Assembly (NCBI GenBank): GCA_022478985.1
Contig: JAKSZP010014904.1
Span: forward strand, 1 to 64,000
Reading direction: 5' to 3'
DNA from: Massospora cicadina
Taxonomy: Eukaryota > Entomophthoromycota > Entomophthoromycetes > Entomophthorales > Entomophthoraceae
DNA length: 64,000 nucleotides
Below the pieces are notes generated by a model that saw only the letters and a program-made list of their open reading frames with translations, was not told the DNA's origin and did not search any database. Of this stretch, positions 34,943 through 43,383 are shown piece by piece; within the stretch, counting starts at the first letter, position 1, and the number at the start of each line of letters is the position of its first letter. The translations under genes were made by a program, and so were the position numbers.

Positions 34943-35840
34943 TGTCATTTTTACATGACTTAATAGAGAGCACAAACATCAAAGATAGGGCTTGGCGTCA
35001 GGAGGCCCAAAAGGTCAACTTTCAGGACCTTCCTGACCTAAAGCACACCTTGGACCAACGCTAGGTACAGGTCAGATATGCCCAGGTTGGTCCAGGTGAG
35101 GTGCATAACGCCTAACCCCTTATTATGGCTTTGGCATTAAAACGGACAAGTTACCTTTTAAATGATGATGGCTCAATTTGGTTACTTGGTGAATGGGGGT
35201 TTAGAACCCGTTTGATTTACAAAATTTTCAGCTTGTGTCAGTCTCAATTACAATCAAGTACTCGAGTTTGGACAATTTTGAAGTATAGTACTCTTTCAGA
35301 TGGATGTGTGCGCTTATTGGTGCACCTGGGCTTGGCACCACTTTCACTGATGGATGATTTTCATATTTCAATTATAAATATTATTCTTTGATACCAAATC
35401 TTCTTCATTGGTTGTCTTCCTCCTTAATAAAAATCCCCTCATCAATTTACATTTTATTCATGCTAACTCAGGCAAACCTTTGCGTGGACCTCTTTGAGGA
35501 GGTCTTGCATAACTTTAGCCAATTTATTTTCACTGAAATTTCAACTGCACCAGGGGCACCGCTGGGCTGCCCTGGTTCCCTCCAGACCAAGGCACCCGAG
35601 CCCTCTATCCCTGATCAAAGCTTGGATATGGACACCCCTTTATGGCCCAACCAAGTCTTTTTGTTCATTTGTTCTCTATTAATCTGTGCCATGCTAAACA
35701 TCTCACCCTATGTTATTATAGCTCAAGCACCCTCTGTGGAGATATCCTTCCCTAGTACTGACAACAAGTTCCCTGGCGTGGGGCCTTGCACCATGCACTA
35801 ACATTCTGGGAACTGTAGAGTCATAGATAATCTCTTGACA
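34943..35840 (+). repeat. Element 2 3' LTR (898 bp)
   Basis: Direct-repeat partner of 29809-30702. TATAAATA at 35373 and predicted transcript start A35407 give U3 of about 464 bp and R-U5 of about 434 bp. In R-U5 an open frame runs from ATG 35459 to 35801 (hydrophobic near LFICSLLICAM). In U3 both LTRs have LKHTLDQR, a TAG stop, then VQV, the relic of the RWV peptide. Confidence 0.92.
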
Positions 35841-35845
35841 AACTT

Positions 35846-36342
35846 GGTACTATCAAATGATAAATTATGCATAGTATGCAACGAGAATCTAGAGCCTGAT
35901 CAACACTGGTGGGCTTTATCATCAGTACTACATTGAGATAAGGATTTCTAAGGTAACTAGGGAAGCATGAATGAGCTTCTGTACGGTTTAATCATGATAT
36001 TGGTAGGCTACTTGGTTCCAGAGCCCATTACTTTCTTTATATCTGTTTAGGGTTTTAGTCATACTGCTAAATTTCTTAGAATCAGTAAACTTTACAAATT
36101 TAAGTAAAATAGATACAGAATTTTTTATTAGGGTTGCCAATCCTTATAAGAAATAAAAGGTAGTTTGATGCTAAGTTATCTGCACATGGTCTGGTATGAA
36201 AGCTGGATACTTCTTGCAGTCAGTTCTAGGATTTCTCACTGTATCATTTCTTTTAGCAATATAGTTGTTTAAGCACCCACCATAAGAATTTAGTCAAATT
36301 TATCAAGGCGTTTCTTTGTGTATGTTTGCTTGAAAAAGACAG
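35846..36342. other. AT-rich spacer
   Basis: Nothing recognisable between elements 2 and 1. Confidence 0.5.
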
Positions 36343-36347
36343 AAGTT

Positions 36348-37501
36348 GGTAAGTCCTGAGGAAAACCCCCTGGGTGTTGATTGAGCCATATTCCCAATCC
36401 CAAGCAAGAAGGTATCAAAGAGGATGACTGTACCCCTCGTTACTCAGGGCGATATCGCCCACATGGTAGATGAGCGCTGGTAACAGCTTTTCCTTTTGGA
36501 TCCCTCCCCCGGTACCCACACTCACCTCAGCAGAACTGTTATGGGGTATTATTGAAATCTGCACCAAGATCACTGAAACAAAATTGATCAGAACAAAATT
36601 GAGTGGCAATCAGCCCGATGTTCAGATTTCAAATGGTCAAAAAGGGATGAAGACTGTTTATTGGCCAGAACCACTGATGGGTTTGATTGGCCAACACTAT
36701 AATTTTTAAAATCACCCTCCTCCTAAAATCATTGGGGATCATCCCCAATAGGCAGGTAACAGCATCAGGCACCATTGATGAGGGTTTGAAGCTTTCTGCT
36801 GGAAAATCAGGCATTGCACCTGACACAATGCTTCTGACCAAATGATTGGCCCAGCAACTGGGCATGGGCGGGTTGGGCGTCCCAACCCCATTCCCAAACA
36901 AATGGGCCCGCCCCTATGTGGGGTGGCCTTGGGGGATTCCTGCTGCTTGTCAGGCTAAATGCTGTCATGCCAACTGTCAGAAATGTAGCTGAGTCTTGGC
37001 TTGGATGTTTGAGGTCGAACTGAAAGTGACTCAGCCTGCAGCCAAATTCTTTGATTTTAGTTTCAAGTGAACTTATCCGCCCCATTCCCAAACAATTTGC
37101 CAGTTAAGTTGAACTTGAGGGACCCAATCCTGGCTTGTTTCCTCTCTAAATTGACCACTATTTAATCAGTTGCATCACACTGATAAAATTGTTGGTTGAT
37201 TTTCCTTTCTTTAATTTTCCATTAAAAAGCCTTTCCTAAAATCTAGTTTTTATGTTGGAAAACAAATCGCTTTTTCCGCCAACCCTTGCACTCCCCTTGG
37301 GGTTAAGGGCTGTACTCGCCTGGTATTTTATTATGTGTCTGTATGAGATTCTGGCTCTTTGGCAGTTATTAGGGAAAATCCTTTCCAGTTCCATATCCAT
37401 CGTACCAGCAGCAGTGACTTTGGCATTCTGGTTTGCCATTTGGGTGCTTTGGCACCTAGGCTGGCAGGCCAGTCTAATTTTTACTTGCTGTTTGCCTAAC
37501 A
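36348..37501 (+). repeat. Element 1 5' LTR (1,154 bp)
   Basis: Starts GGTAAGTCCTG (first T of TG mutated; the 3' copy has TGTAAGTCCTG) and ends GCCTAACA. Contains the U3 peptide block (36424-36709, with a 1-nt deletion at the Trp codon near 36480) and the R-U5 frame starting at ATG 37252. Confidence 0.92.
36424..36709 (+). pseudogene. LTR-encoded U3 peptide block (element 1, 5' LTR)
   Basis: The frame from ATG 36424 reads VPLVTQGDIAHMVDERW, then one missing G puts the rest in the next frame, where GNSFSFWIPPPVPTLTSAEL continues open to 36709. The 3' LTR lacks the deletion. In the 5' LTR this block lies upstream of the predicted transcript start, so it should be expressed only from the 3' LTR. 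Confidence 0.55.
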
Positions 37502-38001
37502 TAATTGACCAACCATCATTTTTAACCATTTCCGCCTATCTTGTAGATATTGGCGCAGCAATGGCCCCTCCTTTTTCAACTGAACCAGGTTGTGAAGAAG
37601 ATTTCCCTGTCCACAATAGTCCAGTTCCACTCAAAACTTCAAATCCACACCACATAGTTGCCGCGGCTATTTTGCCCATATCAGTAGGATCTTATATCCT
37701 GACTTACAACGAGTTTACCTCCCATAAAAGCCTAGCGGTTTCCCCTGACCCCACTACCATCTCTTTGGTATCACTGGATTCATCCACAACTACAATTAAA
37801 GAGAATTCCGCTTACTTCTTATTATCCATGAAGATTAGTGTTGGGTCCCAACACGTCTCCTTTGAGGCCCTGGTGGACATTGGAGCTGCGGGTTATTTCA
37901 TGAGTGTAGAACTGGCTCATCAATTGGAACTTGACCTGGATGCAGGCCCTTTGATAATGGTTGCATCATCAGCCTCCCAAACCTCATACCTGGTTCACTG
38001 A
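37252..38001 (+). pseudogene. LTR-spanning polyprotein N terminus with protease (element 1)
   Basis: A single 249-codon frame opens with ATG 37252 in the 5' LTR, about 60 nt after the predicted transcript start, crosses the LTR end (37501) and primer site without a stop, and reaches the protease. The first ~83 residues are hydrophobic (LAWYFIMCLYEILALWQLL; LAFWFAIWVLWHLGW). Near residue 204 FEALVDIGAAGYFM matches the aspartyl protease VDTGA motif, with DTG changed to DIG. No capsid or zinc knuckle is seen. The same LTR frame is kept in the 3' LTR and has relatives in the solo LTR and element 4. The start is the first ATG of the frame and lies near the predicted mRNA 5' end. Confidence 0.65.
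37503..37512 (+). promoter_or_regulatory. Predicted self-priming primer-binding site of element 1
   Basis: AATTGACCAA begins one base after the 5' LTR. Its reverse complement TTGGTCAATT occurs exactly at 42106-42115 in the 3' LTR; the 5' LTR has TTGGTTGATT (37192-37201), two transitions away. A weak TTTAAT box lies about 30 bp upstream of that site. Confidence 0.55.
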
Positions 38002-38267
38002 CCAGTCACATTTTCAATACACCAGTTCAACTTCTGCGACCGCTTTTCTGCTATGTTAAACTTGTTGTTTCTGGTGATCTTAGGAGTGGGATGGTGGCAC
38101 CAGCAAGATGTCAAGATCCACCTGGATTCTTTTATGCTGTTGTTTCTTAATGATCAACTGGAGGGTGAACTCCCCTAAATGACACTCTTAAAAAAGCTCA
38201 AGGTTGCAGTTCTATCACTTCCCTCATCTCTCCTGCGGGCATACCATCCAATTTTCCAGAAAGTTTA

Positions 38268-39113
38268 ATGCGCTATCAAAGCATTTTTGATTCTGAAAAG
38301 GCGGATCGTCTGCCTCCTCACACTAGATTTGACTGTGTATTTTGTACAACGGTGGAGTTGGTGAATATCAAATGCCAGTTGTATCCCCACACAGCAGAGG
38401 AGGAGGCTGCGCTCAACACTTGGTTGGACGATATGTTGAAAAAAGGGTGGTTGTTTAAGGAGACATCGCCAGTCGCGTTTCCCATCATCTTTGCTAAAAA
38501 GGCTGATGGCTCCCTCCGCCCCTGAGTGGACTATGGACACTTAAATAAAGTCACGGTTTCTGATCCCTACCCCCTGCCTTTAGAGCAGACAATAAGCCAA
38601 GCAATCGCCAAATCTCAGGTGTTTTCCAAGCTGGATCTTGTCAATGCTTTTAACCAGATTTGGTTAATGAAAGGGCAAGAATGGTTAACAGCGATCTGGA
38701 AAAAGTGAGGCAATTTCCAATTCCGCCTAATGCCCTTTGGGCTGAAGAATGCTCCCGCTATGTTTCAACGTATGTTTAATAATGTACTGGGTGACCTCTG
38801 GTTTACCTGCGCAGTTGCATATATCAGCAACATTCTGATTCACTCCCCAACTCCCAAACAACACGCTACTGACTTGGAATCAGTTGTGGCCGCCTTACAT
38901 AAGGCAGGCTTGTTCGTCAAGCCTTCCAAGTGCAAGTTCTATAAGGAAGAGGTTACCTTCCTTGGGAACCTTGTCCTTAAAGATGGTTACACAATCCCTC
39001 CCAATAAGTTAGACGCTATCCAAGAATGGCCAACCCTGACTACTCAGAAACAACTATGGAGTTTTTTGGGAATCATCATTTTCTTAAAAAAAATTTCCCT
39101 GGCACTTTCCTAG
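38268..39113 (+). pseudogene. Element 1 reverse transcriptase
   Basis: ORF 38268-38525 has the RT N terminus (KKGWLFKETSPVAFPIIFAK). After a TGA at 38523-38525 the same frame continues DYGHLNKVTV and VFSKLDLVNAFNQI (first Asp) to a stop at 38708. ORF 38730-39113 has MPFGLKNAPAMFQRMFNNVL, then AYISNILIHS where YMDD should stand, so both Asp of the box are lost. VTFLGNLV and QLWSFLGII mark the thumb. Only two stops split an otherwise collinear gene. Confidence 0.85.
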
Positions 39114-39114
39114 C

Positions 39115-39645
39115 TTGCTGCCCCATTCACCCCCTTACAGGGAGAACGTACCATTTTTCTGGACGCCAAAATGCCAACAGGCGTTTGAATTAATTAAAGA
39201 GGTGTTCATGTCCCCTCCCATTTTGAAGCATGCCGATCCCACCAATCTGTATATCAGTGCATGCGACTCCTTGTCAGTAGCAGTGGGGGCAGTGTTGCTC
39301 CAGGAGCACAATGGCTTGGAACACCTGGTCGCCTATTTTTCCCAAAAGTTCACCTCTATGGAGCATTCTTAGGCCATTTACAACAAGGAGTTGGCAGCCG
39401 TTGCATGGGCATTAACTCATTGGAGGTATCTGTTACAGGGTGCTCAACATGAGTTGACAGTCCGCATGGACCACCAGGCTCTCTTGTACTTTTGTAAACC
39501 TCAAAAATTGGTGCATCAGCAAGCCCAAACCTATCAGGACTTGTGCAGTTTTAATTTCAAACACAAATTTGTAAAAGGTGCCCTCAACATACTTCAAAAT
39601 TTTCTCAGCCACAGCCCCACCCATTGTTCTGCGGATCTGGAGTAA
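39115..39645 (+). pseudogene. Element 1 RNase H
   Basis: ORF 39115-39372 has KCQQAFELIKEVFMSPPIL, then YISACDSLSVAVGAVLLQE, where the first catalytic Asp of the DAS motif appears as CDS. ORF 39391-39645 continues AAVAWALTHWRYLLQGAQHE and RMDHQALLYF (next Asp). A TAG at 39370-39372 splits it. Confidence 0.8.
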
Positions 39646-40740
39646 GTGGATCTTGTTAACGTGATTCCTGCCACCCAAATCCTGTCAATTGTCCCCCCTG
39701 TCATTTCTTTGGACGCTCTGGCCCCCAACGCTCCGTTAGTTGCTCTGGTCTTAGCCAGTCAAATGGCCTGTCCTGAGGGCGTGGAGCTGATCAAGCAGTT
39801 ATCTCACCAGAAGCATAAACACTCCCTATATTCATTGGAGGAAGGTCTTATTTATTTTTGGTCATGTGTTTGGGTCCCTCCCTCCTTCAGAACTGAGGTA
39901 TTCCACGCACATCATGATCCCCCCATGGTTGGTCATCCTGGTAATAAGTAATGCATCAACTTGATCAAGTGGGCCTACAATTGGGTGGGTTTGACAAAAG
40001 ATGTTCTGGGCTGGATCGCTGATTGTGTTACTTGTGTTTAGTCTAAGTCAGACCGCTCCAATAGAAATGGCCTTTTACACCCCTTACAGCAGGTGGAGGG
40101 TCCATGGACATCGGTGTCCATGGATTTTATTGTCAAACTCCCCTGCTCTAATGGGTTCACAGCAGTGATGGTGGTGGTAGATTGTTTCACTAAATTTTCC
40201 CTCTTTATTCCTTGCACTTCTGCAATTACATCAGAGGAGACTGCCCAGCTTTTTTATGTCATGTGTTCCCGATGTTTGGTCTCCTGTAGGAGATCATCAG
40301 CGACTGGGGTACACAGTTCACGGCGCGGTTTTGGAGTAAACTCCTATCTATCCTAAAAATATCCCCCTGCCATTCCACAGCATACCATCCCCAGTCCGAT
40401 GGACAGACTGAGCGAGTTAACCAAGTCCTCAAACAGTACCTGGATGCTATGCTGTGGCTGCATAGGACACCTGGGCCAATGACCTTCCCCTTACTCAATT
40501 TGCTTATAACAATGGAACGCACGCGTCTATGGTGTTTTCGCCCTATGAAGCGACGTTGGGTTATAATCCTTTGTTTTTGGTTGGACCTTTCTTGCAGCCT
40601 GAGGTCCAAGCTGCCGCGGATAACGTTGAACATATTAGGTCAACTCAATCCTTGTGTGGGAACACCTCACCAAAGCTATTGATGACTACAAGCAGTTTGC
40701 AGATTGTAAGCGGCTCCCAGGTCACAATATAACAGTGGGC
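39646..40740 (+). pseudogene. Element 1 integrase
   Basis: ORF 39646-39951 ends with the zinc module, HAHHDPPMVGHPGNK, and CVTC follows past a stop near 40030. ORF 40093-40356 has WTSVSMDFIVKLPCSNGFTA and VVVDCFTKFSLFIPC, containing the first Asp of the core. After a frameshift near 40250, [12 protein letters not shown] (second Asp intact) and, at about 40380, [14 protein letters not shown] (catalytic Glu) follow. Then [15 protein letters not shown] sequence leads to the chromodomain. Confidence 0.8.
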
Positions 40741-41263
40741 TCCTATGTTATGCTCGATACCCACCATTTACGAATTCAAGCTCCTTGCTGTGAATTTGCA
40801 AGTAAGCATTCAGGCCCCCATTTGGTGGAAGAGGTCTTGGGTAATGGTGCATTCTGGTTGAAGCTTCTGACTCACTAGAAATAGCATCCCATCTTCCACG
40901 TTTCCCAGCTGTCACCTTTCAAGGGTATAGTTCCCATGGAACCTGAACTGATCATCATCAAGGATGCGGAAGAGGCTGAGGTGGATAATATCCTGCCATC
41001 CCATAAGTCCTGACAGTCCTTTCAATATCTCATGGCTTGGAAAGGGTATCCGGCCTATGAGAACAGTTGGGTCAAGGCGCGCGATTGTGCAAACTGTATG
41101 GAACTGGTCAAAGCATTTCACAAATCCCACCCCAATGCTCCCCGCCCACCCCAAAAAACCACGATGGTAATGGCGATCAAGTTACCCAAGGCGCACAAAA
41201 ATGTGGCCCTTGTTCAGTTTCCTGGTGGTGGCGCCCTTCCTTTGAAAAAGGAAAGGGAAATGT
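40740..41263 (+). pseudogene. Element 1 chromodomain and pol C terminus
   Basis: Following an SH3-like segment (KHSGPHLVEEVLGNGAFWL) and IFHVSQLSPF, the chromodomain reads SFQYLMAWKGYPAYENSWVK near 41020-41075, then CANCMELVKAFHKSH. The tail GALPLKKEREM stops at 41261-41263, in the first bases of the 3' LTR, so the purine tract is itself coding. Element 4 keeps a matching tail. Confidence 0.8.
41244..41260 (+). promoter_or_regulatory. Polypurine tract of element 1
   Basis: GAAAAAGGAAAGGGAAA abuts TGTAAGTCC, the 3' LTR start. Confidence 0.85.
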
Positions 41264-41336
41264 AAGTCCTGGGAAACGCCCTCTGGGTGTTGATTGGGCC
41301 ATTTTCCCATTCCTGAGCAAGAAGGTATCAAAGAGG

Positions 41337-41540
41337 ATGGCTGTACCCCTCATTACTCAGGGCAATCTCGCCCACATGGTAGACAAGCGCTGGGTAACAG
41401 CTCTTCCACTTTGGATCCCTCCCCCGGTATCCACACTCACCTTGGCAGAACTGTTATGGGGTTTTAGTGAAATCTGCACCAAGATTGCTGAAGTGAAATC
41501 ATTCAAAACAAAATTGAGTGGAAATGAGCCCAATGTTTAG
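41337..41540 (+). CDS. LTR-encoded U3 peptide (element 1, 3' LTR)
   Basis: From ATG 41337 the frame reads MAVPLITQGNLAHMVDKRWV and continues open through TALPLWIPPPVSTLTLAELL to a TAG at 41538-41540. The frame is also open upstream, back into pol in another phase. It is the best-preserved copy of the RWV block, which recurs in four LTR types. In the 3' LTR it would be transcribed, downstream of pol. No known domain, signal peptide or membrane segment is evident. It could be the end of a longer LTR protein rather than a free ORF. Confidence 0.45.
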   Translation: MAVPLITQGNLAHMVDKRWVTALPLWIPPPVSTLTLAELLWGFSEICTKIAEVKSFKTKLSGNEPNV

Positions 41541-42165
41541 ATTTCAAATGTCAAAAAGGGATAAAGACTGATCTATTGGCTGGAATTGCTGACAGTTTCT
41601 GATTCAGCCAACACTACAATTAAAAAAATCACCCCCCTCCTAAAATTGTTGGGATCATCCCCAATGGGCAGGTAACAGCATTGGGCACCATTGACAAGGG
41701 TCCAAAGCTTCCTGCCAGAAAATTGGGTGTAGCGCCTGACACAACGCTTCTGACAAAATGAACGGCCCAGCGACCAGGCATGGGCGGGTTGGGGTCTTGA
41801 ACCCATTCCCAACCAAATGGTCCTGCCCCTACATGGGGTGGCCTTGGGGGATTCCCGCTGCTCGTTGGGCTAAATGCTGTTGCACCAACTGTCAGAAATG
41901 TAGCTGAGTCTCAGCTTGGACGTTCAAGGTCAAACCAACAGTGACTCAGCCTGCCGCCAAATTCTTTGATGTTGGTTCCCAGTGAACTTATCCACCCCAT
42001 TCCCAAACAATTTTCTGGTTAGGTCAAACTTGCGGGACCTGATCCCAGCTTGTTTCCTCTTTAAATCAACCACCATTTAATCAGTTGCATCACACTGAAA
42101 AACTATTGGTCAATTTTCCTTTCTTAAATTTTCCATCAAAAAGCCTTTCCTAAAATCTAGTTTTT

Positions 42166-42402
42166 ATGTTGGAAAATAAATCACCTTTTCCGCTGACCCT
42201 CGCACTCCCCTCAGGGTTAAGGGCCATACTCATCTGGTATTTTATTATGTGCCTGTATGAGATTCTGGCTTATCAGCAGTTATTAGGGAAAATCCTTTCC
42301 AGTTCCATATCCGTTGTACCAGCAGCAGTGCCTTTAGCATTCTGGTTTGCCGTTCAGGTGCTTTGGCACCTAGGCTGGCAGGCCAGTCTAATTCTTACTT
42401 GA
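42166..42402 (+). pseudogene. LTR-encoded R-U5 frame (element 1, 3' LTR copy)
   Basis: 78-codon copy of the start of the polyprotein seen at 37252, nearly the same protein (LILTWYF-type and VPLAFWFAVQVLWHLGWQ segments), ending at a TGA just before the LTR end. In this position it has nothing to lead into and is not expected to be used. Confidence 0.5.
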
Positions 42403-42420
42403 TGTTTGCCTGACAAAGTT

Positions 42421-43290
42421 GGTCTGGATGGGTTCTATCCATTGATGACCAATGGTATTGGGTAGAACCAACCAGTAAATTGTTCACAAGTAAGAAAGTA
42501 CACAAGAAAGGATTCTGTTTGTTTGCATACCACTATTACATGTGTTATTTATTCCTTTGGATAAGTATTAAAGATATGGCTAACCACAATGGTGCTCCTT
42601 GTTTCCAGAGAGGGCAAAGAGAGAGGTACCAGATGACTGAGTTTAGTGTCTTGATCTATGTAGTGATTGTTTATCCTTATTAGTTTATCTTACAAGCTTA
42701 AATTATAATTAAGTTTGACTAAAATTTACTTTTGTTAAGATAAATCTGCATATGAACTCAGAGTTGGTGTGGGATTAGCCCTAATTCTTTATATCTAGGT
42801 GCAAGAAAATAGTCAGATAAGCTTGTTGAAGTTTAGATGACTATCTATAATATATGTTAAAGAGGATTTTCATAGTTTTAAATTATCTTTAGGGAATTTG
42901 TAATTGTTTTATGAGATTTTATAGTGCTTTTGCAACCACGCCAAATTTTGAGGCCTATTTATAGGTTTGGTCCCATCACTTTGATAAGATGAACATTTGA
43001 GTTACATAATTAAGATTGATTCTTAAATTTATTTTGTATACCATGTTGCTTTAGGCAGTTTGAACCTATTTTTCTATTTTTCAGAAGTTTCTCATGATTT
43101 TGGACCCCTATTTATAGGAAAACCTTCTATTCCTCTTACTCTGACATTCTGCTTATTAATTTGGTATTATTTGATAGCTTTATCTTAAATGATAAATTCA
43201 GATTGACTATCCTCAGATCAGACAGATCCCCTGAAATTATAAAATTGCAGGATTTACTGTAAATTTGGTTGCTAATATTGTATGGCTTCT
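42421..43290. other. AT-rich spacer
   Basis: No supported feature between element 1 and retroposon copy 2; a 67-codon ORF at 42480 shows no family trait. Confidence 0.5.
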
Positions 43291-43383
43291 AAAATTGCTA
43301 GTATCAAAAACTTTTCTTTCCACTTAATCTCACTTTTGATTGAATTTTAGAAAAAGTTTATTTTATCCACCACCATCTGGCCA

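Larger units (their letters stand above)
29809..35840 (+). mobile_element. Chromodomain Ty3/gypsy element 2 (complete structure)
   Basis: A 6,032-bp element with LTRs 29809-30702 and 34943-35840, both starting TGTCAT and ending CTCTTGACA. It is flanked by AACTT at 29804-29808 and 35841-35845, a 5-bp target duplication. Inside are protease, RT with intact YMDD, RNase H, integrase and a chromodomain; there is no recognisable gag. A self-complementary primer site follows the 5' LTR and a purine tract precedes the 3' LTR. Frames are interrupted, so the copy is dead, but it is structurally complete. Confidence 0.93.
36348..42415 (+). mobile_element. Chromodomain Ty3/gypsy element 1 (complete structure)
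   Basis: A 6,068-bp element with LTRs 36348-37501 and 41261-42415, flanked by AAGTT at 36343-36347 and 42416-42420. Internal order: short N-terminal region, protease, RT, RNase H, integrase, chromodomain. PR lies only about 360 bp inside the LTR, leaving no room for a normal gag. A 10-nt self-complementary site follows the 5' LTR and GAAAAAGGAAAGGGAAA precedes the 3' LTR. By eye the LTRs differ at about 11% of positions in their first 130 bp, so the insertion is old. Confidence 0.93.
41261..42415 (+). repeat. Element 1 3' LTR (1,155 bp)
   Basis: Begins TGTAAGTCCTG, ends TGCCTGACA, then the AAGTT duplication. Predicted transcript start A42105 gives U3 of about 845 bp and R-U5 of about 310 bp. 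It holds the U3 peptide frame (41337-41540), a second open block near 41600-41760 and the R-U5 frame from ATG 42166. Confidence 0.93.

Noticed and set aside
37540..37575. A second protease site (LVDIGAA near 37545) upstream of the main one
   Set aside because: It lacks the flanking pattern of an aspartyl protease; the site near 37870 has it, so the first is probably coincidence.
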